A stretch of 22,723 nucleotides of DNA from Carex sylvatica (GCA_964058845.1 CAXKVR010000780.1:1-22723); one strand, 5' to 3'. Numbered from the stretch's first letter, positions 1 to 11,047 are shown. Notes: generated by a model from the letters alone, not told the origin. Translations and numbers: made by a program.

Positions 1-450
1 CCAACTGACAAATGGTGGCGATGCCATTGCCATTGAGGGTGAGAAGAGCATCCCTTGGCCACAGCTGCCTTGAGGAGGGTTTAAGCAAGATGAAGAGGGG
101 TTGTTGCTGTTTGGGATCTCCTGTACTGGTGGATGCAACGTGTTTTCTTTTTCGGTGCAAGGGAGAGGGAGAGGGAGAGGAGTTGGATATTCAAGTGGGC
201 TGTACTCCTCATGTGGTACATCTCCAGAATTGACATAATCCCAACTGACAAATGGTGGAGATGCCATTGCCATTGAGGGTGAGAAGAGCATCCCTTGGCC
301 ACGGCTGCCTTGAGGAGGGTTTAAGCAAGATGAAGAGGGGTTGTTGCTGTTTGGGATCTCCAGTACCGGTGGATGCAATGTGTTTTCTGTGGAAGGGAGA
401 GGGAGAGGGAGAGTGGGTGGATATTCAAGTAAACCCCTTGCTGCATACAA
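1..450 (-). repeat. Intragenic tandem repeat in MYB3R exon 7 (copy A), period 240 bp
   Basis: The same block begins at bases 1 and 241, a period of 240 bp or 80 residues. It is two residues shorter than in copy B because copy A has one fewer GAGGGA unit in the Pro-Leu run near 165-180. The repeat therefore predates the gene duplication and still varies at its microsatellite core. Confidence 0.9.
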
Positions 451-2912
451 ATTGACTTTGTTCTTGAGAGAGCAGTTCCAATGGTTTTTGATGGAGTTCT
501 CACATCTGTTAGGATTAGGGAACATATATAAAATGTATAGAAAAGAATTAGTAATTAATTGGTCAAATTAAAATTTTACAGAACTGGGAGATATATTTCA
601 GTTAAAGAGTACTGTTTTGAACTCCATTAAATGTACTACTCATGCATAACGATACACAGAAAATACATATTAGACAAGCAAAAAGAACAACTGCAACCCC
701 CCTCCCCTCCCACCATGCACTAGGCAGAAACACACAAAAAGAAGAAAAGCAAATTAAGACAGACTCACCTTCCAGGTAAATACTTTGTGAGCTTAACCCA
801 TTTATTCCCAAGCATGGCATGTGCATTAATAAGCGTTATCTCCTCCTCTTGGGTCCATGCCTCCTTCTTAATACTTGGGTTCAGATGATTATGCCACCTG
901 AATATAAAAAGCAAACATAAATTTAATAAAATGGTTCAGATAGAGTTAAAGAGAGAGACTATATATGATTGCTCCACTTGCAAAGCAGCACTACAGTAGT
1001 AATTCATACAATGCAACTGCTTTGACTTTGATGGTGCATAGCATACTGGTACCGTGATGTTCTGAAATACTGAATATGCTGGTTGGTTACCCATTTTTTT
1101 TGGACTGCACTCTACAGGGATGGATGTCTACTGGTAAAGAAAATGCTCTGCACAACGATGTGAATGTGGTAGATAGGCTGACAAGAGTCAAACGAAGCCT
1201 GAAATTAAGCTTATTTACTACGCTGGATATGTACTGCCACTGATTTACAAAGCATTCATTACAGTAGGTCAAGAAGGGTGGGTCGGATGATTATTTTGTA
1301 TGGTTTGTAATTGATTTGATAAACTGAGAATTTAAAACTGGTTTCTATATATGTATTTGGGATGAGTTAATTTAATAAGCCACCTAGTCCTAAACATAAA
1401 TAAATTAAAATAAAACAAATAGATTGAGGTTGGGGAAGAAAAAGAAGCATCAAAGAAACTCAAAACTAATTTAAAACTGTGAGAGGTTGGTTGTACCTCT
1501 CACGGCATTGCTTTCCGATACGTCCCGGCAGTGCCTGTGCCATTTTCGACCATTTCTTTGGCCCGTATTTGTGCACCATCTCAACAATTATCCCATCGTC
1601 CTGTTAACCAATGCATGCAGCAAGATAGAAAAAGACTATTTTATTTTACATTCTTTTATTTTGTTCACATTTAACAGATAGATAGTATCAAAAGTTTGAA
1701 TCAAAGGGAGCATAAAACAAATCCGACATGTATAAAGTAGTAACTATGCTTGTTCTACCAATTTCTACATACCACAACGGAATGTGCTGGACTGCTATGG
1801 CATTCAATATTGCAATCATAGATGCACAATTCTATTCCAAACAAACTGATCCAGGCTCCACAAAAAGCCTAAATACATTGCTGGTAAAAGTGGTATATTC
1901 CTTTCTGCACTAGTTAGTGTACACTAACCTCTTTTCTCTATCCATATTTACATAATCCAGAAAAGGCTTATCATCTGAAAGATTAATACATATTCCAGAA
2001 AATACCTCCTTTGACCAGGACCCTTTGACCAATTCAGGGTTGAGAACCTTCTGCCACCTGTGCAAGCATTGAGTCTTGTCTCTGCCTGGCAAAATCTCAG
2101 CTGCAAATTCAATCCAGGATTTAATTTCATTTGCCAATACTCAGATACAACAATTCCATTATAGAAGGAACAAATAATAAAAAATATGTGAGGTTTTTTG
2201 TTAGTACGGTAACAATAGAACTTGTGCTGTATAGACAACACAGAGGTGCTGGCTGGTAAATGAGAGGACCTACTATTTATTTCTCTTGGTAGAATAACCA
2301 TTATAGTGTTAATAGATTAATTACCACTGCATATACATATTGAGTACAGTACACTCTTGCTCACATACCTATTTGTTTCCAGTTTTTCCCCTGGAATTGA
2401 TGGACACATCCAGAAAGAATCTCATCCTGCAAGAAAATAAAGAGATGTATTACAAAAGATGAAAAATGATATTGAACATATTAAGAAAACTAAAAATTGG
2501 TTAGGAAATGAACTCACAATTAAGCTAAACATATTTTTGCATTTTAGGGTTTTAGGGGACACTTTGGCCTGCAGAGATGAAAACACGTAGAAAAGAGATT
2601 TTTACCTCTTCAGGCGTCCACTTAGACTTCGATGCTGGTGGCCCTGTTGCTCCCCTAAAAGATGGAGATAGATAGACAGACAGAGATAGAGGGTGAGGGA
2701 GAGGGAGGGAGATTAAAAACCTTAGAGCAATGCAAAATATTCTAGTAAAACCTAAAAAGAATCAATAAAACAAAACAATGAGATAATTACCCGGGAACAA
2801 CCGGTGGCTGCTCACAAGCATTGTGGGACCCACTCCCACCTGAACAAGCAGTAGAGCTTGGTGCTGCCTCGCCTGTGTCTCCTTTTGTAGGAGCACTACT
2901 ACTGCTAGCCAT
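1..2912 (-). CDS. MYB3R-type MYB transcription factor, copy A, 3' end outside window
   Basis: Exons are at 2791-2912, 2606-2654, 2369-2426, 2006-2100, 1497-1600, 769-897 and 1-505. The last is cut by the window edge, so about 354 residues are visible. Splice sites, phases and the full three-repeat MYB domain (exons 2-6 plus the start of exon 7) are the same as in copy B, and exons 2-6 are identical base for base. Differences from copy B are E for Q at residue 34 and V for A at residue 38 in exon 1; four replacements in exon 7; and one fewer GAGGGA hexamer, which removes a Pro-Leu pair. No frameshift or stop is seen, so the visible part looks intact. Its C-terminal exons, if present, lie to the left of base 1. 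The likely role is the same as copy B: nuclear regulator of cell-cycle genes. Confidence 0.88.
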
Positions 2913-3700
2913 TGTAGGTGAGTATCTGATTTCCAATCCCAGGATAAATTGAGGTTTATTAACCATTATTCAAAGCTCAATTTTATATGTTGTGCATAAA
3001 CTGAAAATTAACAAATAAATAACATGTGGTGCCGTTCTAGAATTCAATTGAAAATCAAAATCTCAATCAGAATGTGTATAAATGGGGTAGGACTGGCGAA
3101 AACAAAACATGTGGTGCCATTCTAGAATAACATGTGCTATTTGAGATGAACAAAACAGTTACTGGCGAAAACAAAACTGCATCAAACAAAAATTTAAATG
3201 GGGTAGGACTTACGTATTCAATTATTCGATAGACAGCAACGCACATATTCAAACAAAAAGGGAAATCACAAACCGCATTTAAATGTATTAAGCCCAATCA
3301 TAAATCCTATCCTCCGATTTTCACCTCAAAAAGTTTAAAACCCTAGTTTCTGCGTAAGGGGATCAAAACTAAATTTCTGAAAACACAAAAGAATACGAAG
3401 CTCAAAACACTTATGTGATGCGAGGAATTAAAATTCTCACCTCGAAAATCGCAGTTCGTGTCGTAAAAGAACGGAAAGAAAACAAAGAACGATTCTTTCC
3501 TTCTTTTTTCTCACTTAAAAATCTGGAGTCCGATTTTAAAACAATAAGTAACAAGGTATACTCTGGTCGGTGGGATTCAATGGGCCGAACTTCCATTCTT
3601 TCCAAAATCAAACAAGTATGCTGAGTTGTTTCTTCTTCTTGGGCTTCATTCATCTCATTCCTATAGTTTGGGCTTTATTTTCAACAGGCTGAAATTTGCC
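2913..3700 (-). promoter_or_regulatory. MYB3R copy A leader, probable leader intron and proximal promoter
   Basis: On the minus strand a pyrimidine-rich leader ends at CGAG with a good donor, GTGAGAATT (exon edge at 3441). A possible acceptor (GGAAATCAG) lies shortly before the ATG, which would give a ~500-bp leader intron. Upstream are three TGGGCC/TGGGCT site II motifs on the plus strand (3581, 3640, 3669). A telo-box AAACCCTAG is at 3338-3346 in the putative intron. Site II plus telo-box is a known combination in plant genes expressed in dividing cells. An AACGG core is at 3470-3474. The putative intron also holds short direct repeats (AACATGTGGTGCC at 3021 and 3106; GGCGAAAACAAAAC at 3094 and 3163). 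Transcription start not determined. Confidence 0.5.
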
Positions 3701-3764
3701 AGCAATAGACTACTCTTATTACTTTGTTTTAAACGGAATTTGCCAGCAATAGGCCGGAATTTTC

Positions 3765-4320
3765 AACAGTCACGGTCTCACGGAGGCCATTTGCAGTTTT
3801 ACACAAGATTTAGTTTCAAACGAGTTCAGATCCAGTGAAATAATCCAATCTTTGAGTTTTAAATCAGGACTGTCCGATTTGAATCCGTGATAATTTATTC
3901 GAAGTGGAGGGTACACATTCCGATAAATGAATTCGAATTGCGAAACAATCTAAAACTACGAATTCGAATTAGACGGTTTTAAAGATTGAGTTACTTTAGG
4001 GGATCCGGACTCGGTACTTTGAAACGACGTCAAGATGGATATGTATCCTCCCAGGTACCTGACTCAACACAATTGAAACGGACAGCTCAGATTTACTCTC
4101 AGCCGGTCAGGATTCGGAATGACAGAGGAGGCATGATTATTTGTGCTTTGAGATTCGTGTCAAGTTAAATGGAATAATTTTGGGCCGTTTGATTCAATTG
4201 TACTGAGTCCGGTAAGCTGAGGGGATGTGAATTCCATCAAAATTGCATCACATTGTTCTCTCTTGGATGAAATTTCTAACGGGTTCACCTTGCACTAGTA
4301 TATGGATATAATGTATATAA
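3765..4320. repeat. U1 segment shared with U3 (11875-12440), unrecognised
   Basis: Runs from CAGTCACGGTCTCACGGAGG to the site taken by the fold-back element in U3. It is less AT-rich than the rest of the unit. It contains ATTATTTGTGCTTTGAGATT, which recurs in diverged form near 15433. It holds a 60-codon open frame in both copies but no ATG start for it. I do not recognise the family. Confidence 0.6.
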
Positions 4321-5089
4321 ATAAGGTGGTGCTAAGTACTTAAATAAGACATAAGATTTTTTTAGTAAATATTTATTTTTGGACGCAACTCGAAAAATAG
4401 ACATAGTAGAAATAATAAAGTGCTACATGTCCATTTAATTAGTTATTTTATGCATTTATTCTTTTAATAAATAAATAATAAAAATATATTATAAGCATAC
4501 ATGAAAAAAATAATTATGCAGCAAGATTTAAAACAATATTATTAAATCATCTCAAAATTTAGAGAGTTAGTATATTTATTAAATATTTAAAAAGTAAAAT
4601 ATGAACTTTATTATTTTCGGTCAACCTTTCATTTAATAAAACAAAGTATTATTTTCAATTGACATTTCATTTAATAAAAAATCAAAATGCTAACATACCT
4701 TATTTACACCGAATTATCTGATCCATATAAGACAATTCATTATAAAATTATAAATTAACGCAAATAAATAAACCTTAATTCCCTACAATTTTTCATATAA
4801 TGTTAATGTCTGAGATATAAAAATCATGTATCGTCGTTTTTCTTTTTAATTTTCAGAGAAATAAGATACGAAAGAAATAATTATGTTTCCATTTCAGCAC
4901 AAAGGTGTTTACCAATTATTATCGAATCAACAACTTTTTAAGAGCTGATTAAGACGTAAATAAAGTTAATTTAGTTCAGAATTTGTTTAGTTTATTTTAA
5001 ATTGGTATGGAGGTTAAATGTATTTGTTTTAGTTGATTTCATAACCTATCTAAAATTGAGGTTATTTAAAACCAAGAAGCTGATATTTG

Positions 5090-6344
5090 TAGGGCCGATC
5101 CAGGATTTTCGTCAGGGGGGACAAAATAATATCGAATTGGGTTTAAATAGCTTATAGGATTTAAACCCATTAACTAATTGTGTGCTCGATAAAAAAAACA
5201 TTGTTTTGACTTATATTTTTGAATACTCTGACTTATAATTTATGTTCCTTCAACTTATAATTCTAATTACCAATCATAATTCAATATATTTATTTTGATT
5301 TTAACACTAAATTTAGGAAAAATTAGTTATTTTTCACTCCAAAACCTTTAAATTGTAAAAATGCCACTCCAAATTTTATTAATTTGTAATTTTGCCACTA
5401 TAAATAATTAATGACTAAAATGCCCTCCCTTCTTCTTCTCCTCCTCTTCTTCTCATCTTCTTCTTCTCCAGCGACTCCACCACCGACAACCACTACCTCG
5501 ACAGATGACTTCGCTGGCCCTGCCATTTTTCTGTAACTCTGCTAGTCTACAAGATTTGGTAGAATTCTAAAAGCAAGCAAAAACGAAACAGTGATTTGTT
5601 TTAATTCCTATAACCAATTACAAGAATATATTAGGTTTTATTATATATATTACAAAGACATAAACATTATGAACCATCATAAGAATTTTCATATATGAAC
5701 TGACACTAAATGCTATTTAAATTAATCCAAAATCTCCTCAAATCTTACACAAATCAAAGAAGAAATGAAAACCAAATGACATTAAAGAATAGGAAATGAT
5801 TACCTGAATGGAGGAACCCAATGATCCTTCAAGGTCCCTACTATACCAACAAAAAATAGAAAAAGCCGAGAGCTTTTTAAAACACACAGCAAACGCTAGA
5901 GAGAAGGAAGAGACGAGACAAGAGAGCAAGTTACAGCACAAAGCAAAGAACCAGTCTTTTTTATTTACTAACAAAAGAGACCTCACTGTTACGAACTCAA
6001 TCTCCACGCATCAACCAAATTGCCATGGCAGGAGAAGAAGAGGAGGCAAGAAAAGAAGAGAGGAGAAGAAGAAGGGAGGGCATTTTAGTCATTAATTTTT
6101 AGAGTGGTAAAATTACAAATTAATGAAGTTAGGAGTGACATTTTTACAATTTGAAGGTTTTGGAGTGGCAAATAACCAATTTTCCCCTAAATTTAACATG
6201 AATTACAAATTAAACATCCAGAGGAGTCAAAAAAATTTTCAAGGAATGACAAAGTCAATCAGTATCAATAGATCATCACTAAAACTCAAAATCCAGAGAG
6301 GACGGCTGCTCCCCACCTGGGGGTCTACTCTAGATTTTCCCCTG
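5090..6344. mobile_element. Non-autonomous hAT element in U1, interrupted by a MULE
   Basis: Ends are TAGGGCCGATCC (first base changed from C) and TTTTCCCCTG. They are flanked by GATATTTG (5082-5089) and AATATTTG (6345-6352), an 8-bp target duplication with one change. U2 has a single AATATTTG at 10618-10625, which is the empty site. Removing the nested 871-bp insert and its 9-bp duplication leaves about 375 bp, as in U3. No transposase; mobilisation would need an outside source. Confidence 0.85.
5316..6186. mobile_element. Mutator-like element (non-autonomous), 871 bp, nested in the U1 hAT
   Basis: Terminal inverted repeats of about 113 bp: 5316-5429 starts GGAAAAATTAG, and 6074-6186 reads GGGAAAATTGG from its outer end. 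Flanking 9-bp duplication is CTAAATTTA (5307-5315 and 6187-6195). U3 shows the unoccupied site in the matching place near 13860. 9-bp duplications with long inverted repeats are the MULE hallmark. The inner edges continue as complementary CT-rich and GA-rich runs. The interior (about 5471-6040) has no recognisable gene; a possible splice donor on the minus strand (CATTCAG then GTAATC, near 5800) hints at captured host sequence but proves nothing. Confidence 0.85.
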
Positions 6345-7026
6345 AATATTTGTTCTCGGGATAATTCAGTGTAAATATGGTATGTGAAATTTTGTTTTTT
6401 TTTATTAAATAAAATGTCGACTGAAAATAGTACTTTTTTTATCAAATGAAATGTTGACTGAAAATAATAAAGTTTGTAAGGATTTTTTTTTAAATATTTT
6501 AAAAATATATTAAATCTCTAAATTTGGAGATAATTTAATAATATTGCTTTAAATCTTGCTGCATAAAAAAATTTCATGCATACTTATAGTACATTTTTAT
6601 TCTTTATTTATTAAAAGAATAAATATATAAAATAACTACTTAAATGGACCGAAGCAACACGACGCTTAACATGTAGTACTTTATTATTTCTGTTATGTCT
6701 ATTTTTTTAGTTACGTTTCGAAATAAATATTTACTAAAAGAAAATTATGTCTTATTTAAGTAACTACCACTACTTTAGATACATTAGATACATTTTTAAG
6801 TGAGAAAAAAGGAAGAATACAGAACCTTTTGACTAAGACAAATAAGAAAAGAGAAGTAGATTAGATGATCAACAAGTAAATGGCGTCATGTGACATGATT
6901 AAGCTTTAAAATATATTATTTTTTTCCTTTTTTTAGTAATGGAAATAATAACGAGGCCTATATACATGGTCTTTTACCTTCGAACAATTTGGGCCTCCAA
7001 TATTCATTTCCATGGAGTTTTTTTTT

Positions 7027-7041
7027 TGTGTGTGTGTGTGT
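7027..7041. repeat. GT microsatellite in U1
   Basis: Alternating TG run preceded by a T run. The same position in U3 has a slightly longer run; U2 lacks the surrounding ~65 bp. Confidence 0.9.
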
Positions 7042-7100
7042 CCAATCATAATTTTAGTATGACTAAATACAAATATTTATAATGATATTAACATGATTTT

Positions 7101-9145
7101 TGTTGGGGTTTTGACAGTTCAAACCCATTGATTTGATTAAGTGCGGAAAGAACGTAAAACAAAAAATTTACTTCTAATCTTAATCCAAGGATTAAACGGG
7201 GTATGTCAGAAAACATTCCAAGGGGTCCACCTTCCGTATTCCTTTGACATCAGAACTCTATTTAATTATTTTATAGATCTACTCCATAATTGATTTCTAA
7301 AACATTAATCTACTTACCAGTTAAATAGATTAATATAAACCTTGTTTCCAAATTCTGATTGGAAAGTAGACCGAGCGAGAAGAGCTACACCAGGGAATGA
7401 CTCATCTCGGAGTATCACACGTGTGATACCTCTATCGGTTATCCACCAGAACTAACCAGAGAGCGGTTTATTTCTTATTGCCAGAAATACCGTAAACCAT
7501 GATTTTCTGCAAAAATACTATTCACCGAGAAAAGGACGAAATAACACTATTCATGAATTTGCAGTTATTCAGATTCACTAATGAGCAAAAACTGAAATAC
7601 CGCAAAATTTGAGAAAACACTATTCAGCAATTCCGTAAATATACTTCTCAACAACCCGCAAGATTATACGTCAACTACGTATAACTTTATTTTCCAAACT
7701 GAAACACTATTTGGGAGAGAAACCGAGAAAGAGAGAAAATAGATTACCGAACTGATCAGACAGATTCGATATCTCAGAAATTAGTGATTTTCTTTCTACC
7801 CCTCCACCCCTATTTATAGGGTATAGGGTCGGTTTCCATATGACCAAAATACCCTCCAAGTTTGGCCTATTCACAACAAATGCCATTGGAAGAAACCAAT
7901 TTGGATTTTGCCACTTGGTGTGAAATGACCATTTTGCCCTTGTGGATAATGTTGATGACATGTATGGATAATGATGAATTTAAAAGACAAAATTCAATTA
8001 AAATCCATATGTCATGTATATAATTGTTCTGAACAATTATATTTATTGCGGTTGTTATTTCGGTAATTTTTATACAACGTGTCGTGCACGTTTATAAATT
8101 AACCGTAGTTTTTGCTTGTCATCTTATATGACATTTATAATTTAATTATAACACGTATAATTAATCATAACCATCTTAATATTAATTATAATCAATTTAT
8201 AATTAATCAATAAGATTCTCCGATTAGCTCCTATACGGTGTGACCCAATATGATCTGTGTTATGTTGGTAAATAGAATTAAAACTGTTTTAACTTCTATA
8301 ATCATGAGAGGCATCTGGCATAACGCATCATGACCATCCAATTACACAGATGATGCTGTACTGTATAATATCACGATCCAGTAAACCAGTTTACTTGTGT
8401 CAGTTCTTTCGTCTTGTAGCTATCAGATCAGTTTCAAGGTAGGTGTGTGTCATCCTTGCAAACTTAATCTTTTCTTGATCTTGAGCAGATTATCAAATAT
8501 AATTACTCTTGTAATTATACCGCTAGCAGATAATCTTACTCTATCAAGGGGCCCAGTGATGCTATAGCTCGTATAGAGATACGAGGGACAATAGTACTTT
8601 TGGTAAACCATCACTACCTCAGCTAAGCTATGTGTACCGAAAAGCTACCGTTATAACTGTGTTTTACCGACAGTGTTAGATAACAATCACACATACACAT
8701 TTCTTAGTATGAAAGATAAATACCTCATACTTTAGAACTTAACACTGAATGAAAACATTAATGACACGTACACAATTCTATTTAATGTTTCATTCGAGGT
8801 CTGTCAAATACCATGTTCCTAGAACATGTATCTATGTGATTAAAATGACATCTCTTGTCAGTGGTCTGTAAAACTTGACCATCTTTTAATCCACATACTA
8901 ACCTTGTAACGGTTAATTAGTATTCCTGCTAATTACCTCGGTTAGTGACTTTTTAAGAGTATATAACATCTATATTATGAAGTTTCACAATTCCAGTTAT
9001 TGACTCTAGTCAGATAAAGTAATGATTCATAAATGTAATAATATTCAAGGCAACAAAATGACATTTTATTTAATCACTCAATTCATGAACAAAGCTTTAT
9101 GATAATTTATCGTATTATTGACTTCTAGATTATTACAAACTAACA
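7101..9145 (-). mobile_element. Solo LTR of an LTR retrotransposon, 2045 bp
   Basis: Ends are TGTTGGGG and AACTAACA on the plus strand, with the short TGTT/AACA inverted termini of LTRs. The flank after it is CTTTT (9146-9150) and before it ATTTT (7096-7100), a 5-bp duplication with one change. U2 has the uninterrupted site ACATGCTTTTATC near 11310. No internal coding region, primer-binding site or second LTR is present. A strong TATA box, CTATAAATA, on the minus strand (7811-7819) followed by a pyrimidine-rich stretch suggests the element points to the minus strand. Superfamily not determined. Confidence 0.8.
7412..7429. promoter_or_regulatory. Perfect 18-bp palindrome with G-box core inside the solo LTR
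   Basis: GTATCACACGTGTGATAC is a perfect palindrome centred on CACGTG, the core bound by plant bZIP and bHLH factors. By the proposed orientation it would lie downstream of the LTR TATA box. Function is inferred only. Confidence 0.4.
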
Positions 9146-9286
9146 CTTTTATCATTTTATATCTAATTCAATAACTACAAAAGCCGTTTCATCATCTCCT
9201 TCTAAAAAAGAGAACAAATAAAAAATATTTAATCCAAATAATAATTATTTGTGTATGTTTATGAAAATTAGATTCAAGGGGCCAAA

Positions 9287-9430
9287 GATACGAGAACTTC
9301 CATCATTTCCAAAGATCAAACAAGTATGTTGAGTTGTTTCATCTTCTTGAGCTTCATTCATCTCATTCCTATAGTTTGGGCTTTATTTTCAACAGACCGG
9401 AATTTGCCAGCAATAGGCTTGTCTTTTTGC
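9287..9430. repeat. MYB3R promoter-derived fragment at the start of U2
   Basis: Matches 3588-3735 upstream of MYB3R copy A (ACTTCCAT, ATCAAACAAGTATG, CATTCATCTCATTCCTATAG, TTTGCCAGCAATAG in the same order), with one TGGGCT site II motif retained and one changed to TGAGCT. No MYB exon follows on either side. Confidence 0.8.
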
Positions 9431-9661
9431 TTTGTTTTCGGCTTGAAAATAAAAGTAATTAGAAGTTAAAACTATACAAATTTAAAATTTTAATGCTAAT
9501 TCTTACGAGTAGTATTATAAAATGTTATAAAAAAAACTTTAAATATTTGAATATTAGCGCTGAAAATGAAAGTTATAACATTGAATATTTTTTCTATTAA
9601 ATTACTTGGGGGGATGCACTCGAAAGTTTTGTTTGAGGTACAATTATTAGTCTCCTATAAG

Positions 9662-11047
9662 TATATATAAAAAAAATTATGTAGCAAGATTTAAAGAAAT
9701 ATTATTAAATCGTCTCCAAATTTAGAGAGTTAATATATTTTTAAAATATTTAAAAAGCAAAATCTGAACTTTATTATTTTCGGTCAACCTTTCATTTAAT
9801 AAAAAAGGTATTATTTTCAGTTGGCATTTTATTTAACTAGTCAATTGTCCACGCCTTGCTGTGGAGATTGACAGTATTATATTATTATAGTTTTTCAGTG
9901 TATAAAGATTCCTTTTTCAAGAAGGAAAAGTGAAAAACGTGTTGCATTGGGAAGGAGAAACAGTTTGTTTAAATGAAACAATTTTGTGGCATTCCATGTG
10001 GCGAGTGTGTTTGTAATTAAATTTTGAATTCTACGTGTTTAACAACATGAAACATATGCATAAAATTAGAATTAATGATCAATGGTTGAGATTAAAATAA
10101 TTTTGTGATGAGTGGTTCAGATTTTTGAAATGGATGACTTAGATCCTCTGTGGGTGAATAGGTGATTGGATGCCAATAAATTAAATGGGATATTAGTAGT
10201 AAGGATAAAAACCAAAATGCTAACATACCTTATTTACACCGAATTATCTGATCCATATAAGACAATTCATTATAAAATTCTAAATGAATGCAAATAAATA
10301 AACCTTAATTCCCTACAATTTTTTCATATAAAAAAGTAATCCTTACTAATGTCTGAGATATAAGAAAATTGTATCGCCTTTTTTTTTTTCAGAGAAATAA
10401 GATACAAAAGAAATAATTATGTTTCCATTTTAGCACAAAGATGTTTATCAATTATTATCGAATCAACAACTTTTTAAGAGCTGATTAAGATCTAAATAAA
10501 GTCAATTTAGTACATAATTTGTTTACTTTATTTTAAATTGGTATGGAGGTTAAATGTATTTGTTTTAGTTGATTTCATTACCTATCTAAAATTGAGGTTA
10601 TTTAAAATCAAGAAGCTAATATTTGTTCTCGGCATAATTCAGTGTAAATATGGTTTGTTGTAATTTTGTTTTATTATTAAATCAAATGTCGACTGAAAAT
10701 AATAGTTTTTTTATCAAATAAAATGTTGACTGAAAATAATAAAGTTTGTAAGGATTTTTCTTTTTAAATATTTAAAAAATATATTAAATCTCTAAATTTG
10801 GAGATGATTTAATAATATTGTTTTAAATATTGCTGCATAAAAAAATTTCATGTATACTTATAGTACATTTTTATTCTTTATTTATTAAAAGAATAAATGC
10901 ATAAAATAACTAATTAAATGAACCGAAGCAATGCAAGGCTTAACACATAGTACTTTATTATTTCTACTATGTCGATTTTTTTAGTTACGTCCCGAAATAA
11001 ATATTTACTAAAAGAAAATTATGCCTTATTTAAGTAACTAACACCAC
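9662..11047. repeat. Long inverted arms of U2 (about 9662-10248 and 10632-11047)
   Basis: Same arms as U1. The outer ~170 bp of the left arm are missing where unrelated sequence takes over, and a Helitron splits the rest. The spacer is short because the hAT is absent. Confidence 0.65.
9837..10205 (-). mobile_element. Non-autonomous Helitron, 369 bp, in U2
   Basis: Read on the minus strand the insert starts TCCTTACTACTAATATCC and ends CTAG, a CTRR end. About 12 bases before the end is a hairpin, CCAC-A-GC AAG GC-GTGG. There is no target duplication, and the host bases are A (9836) and T (10206). Empty sites are at 4674/4675 in U1 and 13221/13222 in U3. TC start, CTRR end, subterminal hairpin and A/T target are the diagnostic Helitron features. 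No Rep or helicase ORF. Confidence 0.82.

Larger units (their letters stand above)
1..3613. repeat. Tandem macro-duplication, left copy (matches 19100-22723)
   Basis: This stretch aligns end to end with 19100-22723, covering introns, exons, leader and proximal promoter of MYB3R. I counted about 21 substitutions and four indels (a 6-bp hexamer in exon 7, one C in a poly-C run in intron 6, about 5 bp in intron 4, one T in the leader), or roughly 99.4% identity. The match runs to both window edges, so the true breakpoints are outside. The offset is 19.10-19.11 kb. Confidence 0.95.
4326..6770. repeat. Long inverted arms of U1 (about 4326-4718 and 6360-6770)
   Basis: The left arm (GTGGTGCTAAGTACTTAAAT onward) matches the reverse complement of the right arm (ending ATTTAAGTAACTACCAC) for about 400 bp. 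Similarity reaches ACCGAATTATC on the inner side. It looks like an old terminal-inverted-repeat element, but flanks are shared among the three units, so no target duplication can be fixed. Confidence 0.7.
3574..9270. repeat. U1: first copy of the intergenic repeat unit (with nested insertions)
   Basis: The unit runs from GATTCAATGGGCC to ...TTTATGAAAATTA, where U2 begins. Its first ~190 bp are MYB3R proximal promoter sequence, then ~600 bp shared with U3, then an inverted-arm core, then a right flank ending after ATGACTAAATA. It is enlarged by a hAT element, a MULE inside that, and a solo LTR. Without these it would be about 2.4 kb. No long ORF. Confidence 0.8.

Noticed and set aside
12..571. 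Plus-strand open frames over 12-571 and their counterparts at 19111-19676
   Set aside because: They are antisense shadows of MYB3R exon 7 and its repeats. The minus-strand frame gives the conserved protein.
1948..2301. 117-codon minus-strand frame (and 21059-21412)
   Set aside because: It overlaps MYB exon 4 in the wrong frame and runs through introns. The splice-consistent frame gives the MYB R1/R2 sequence.
3986..4168. 60-codon frame conserved between U1 and U3 (12104-12286)
   Set aside because: It begins with TTG, not ATG, and substitutions between copies show no clear preference for silent sites. Shared descent of repeat DNA explains it.
4293..6796. CACTA element bounded by CACTAG and a TAAGTG end
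   Set aside because: No 3-bp target duplication, and the right terminus does not end in TAGTG. Flanks are shared among all three units, so boundaries cannot be set.
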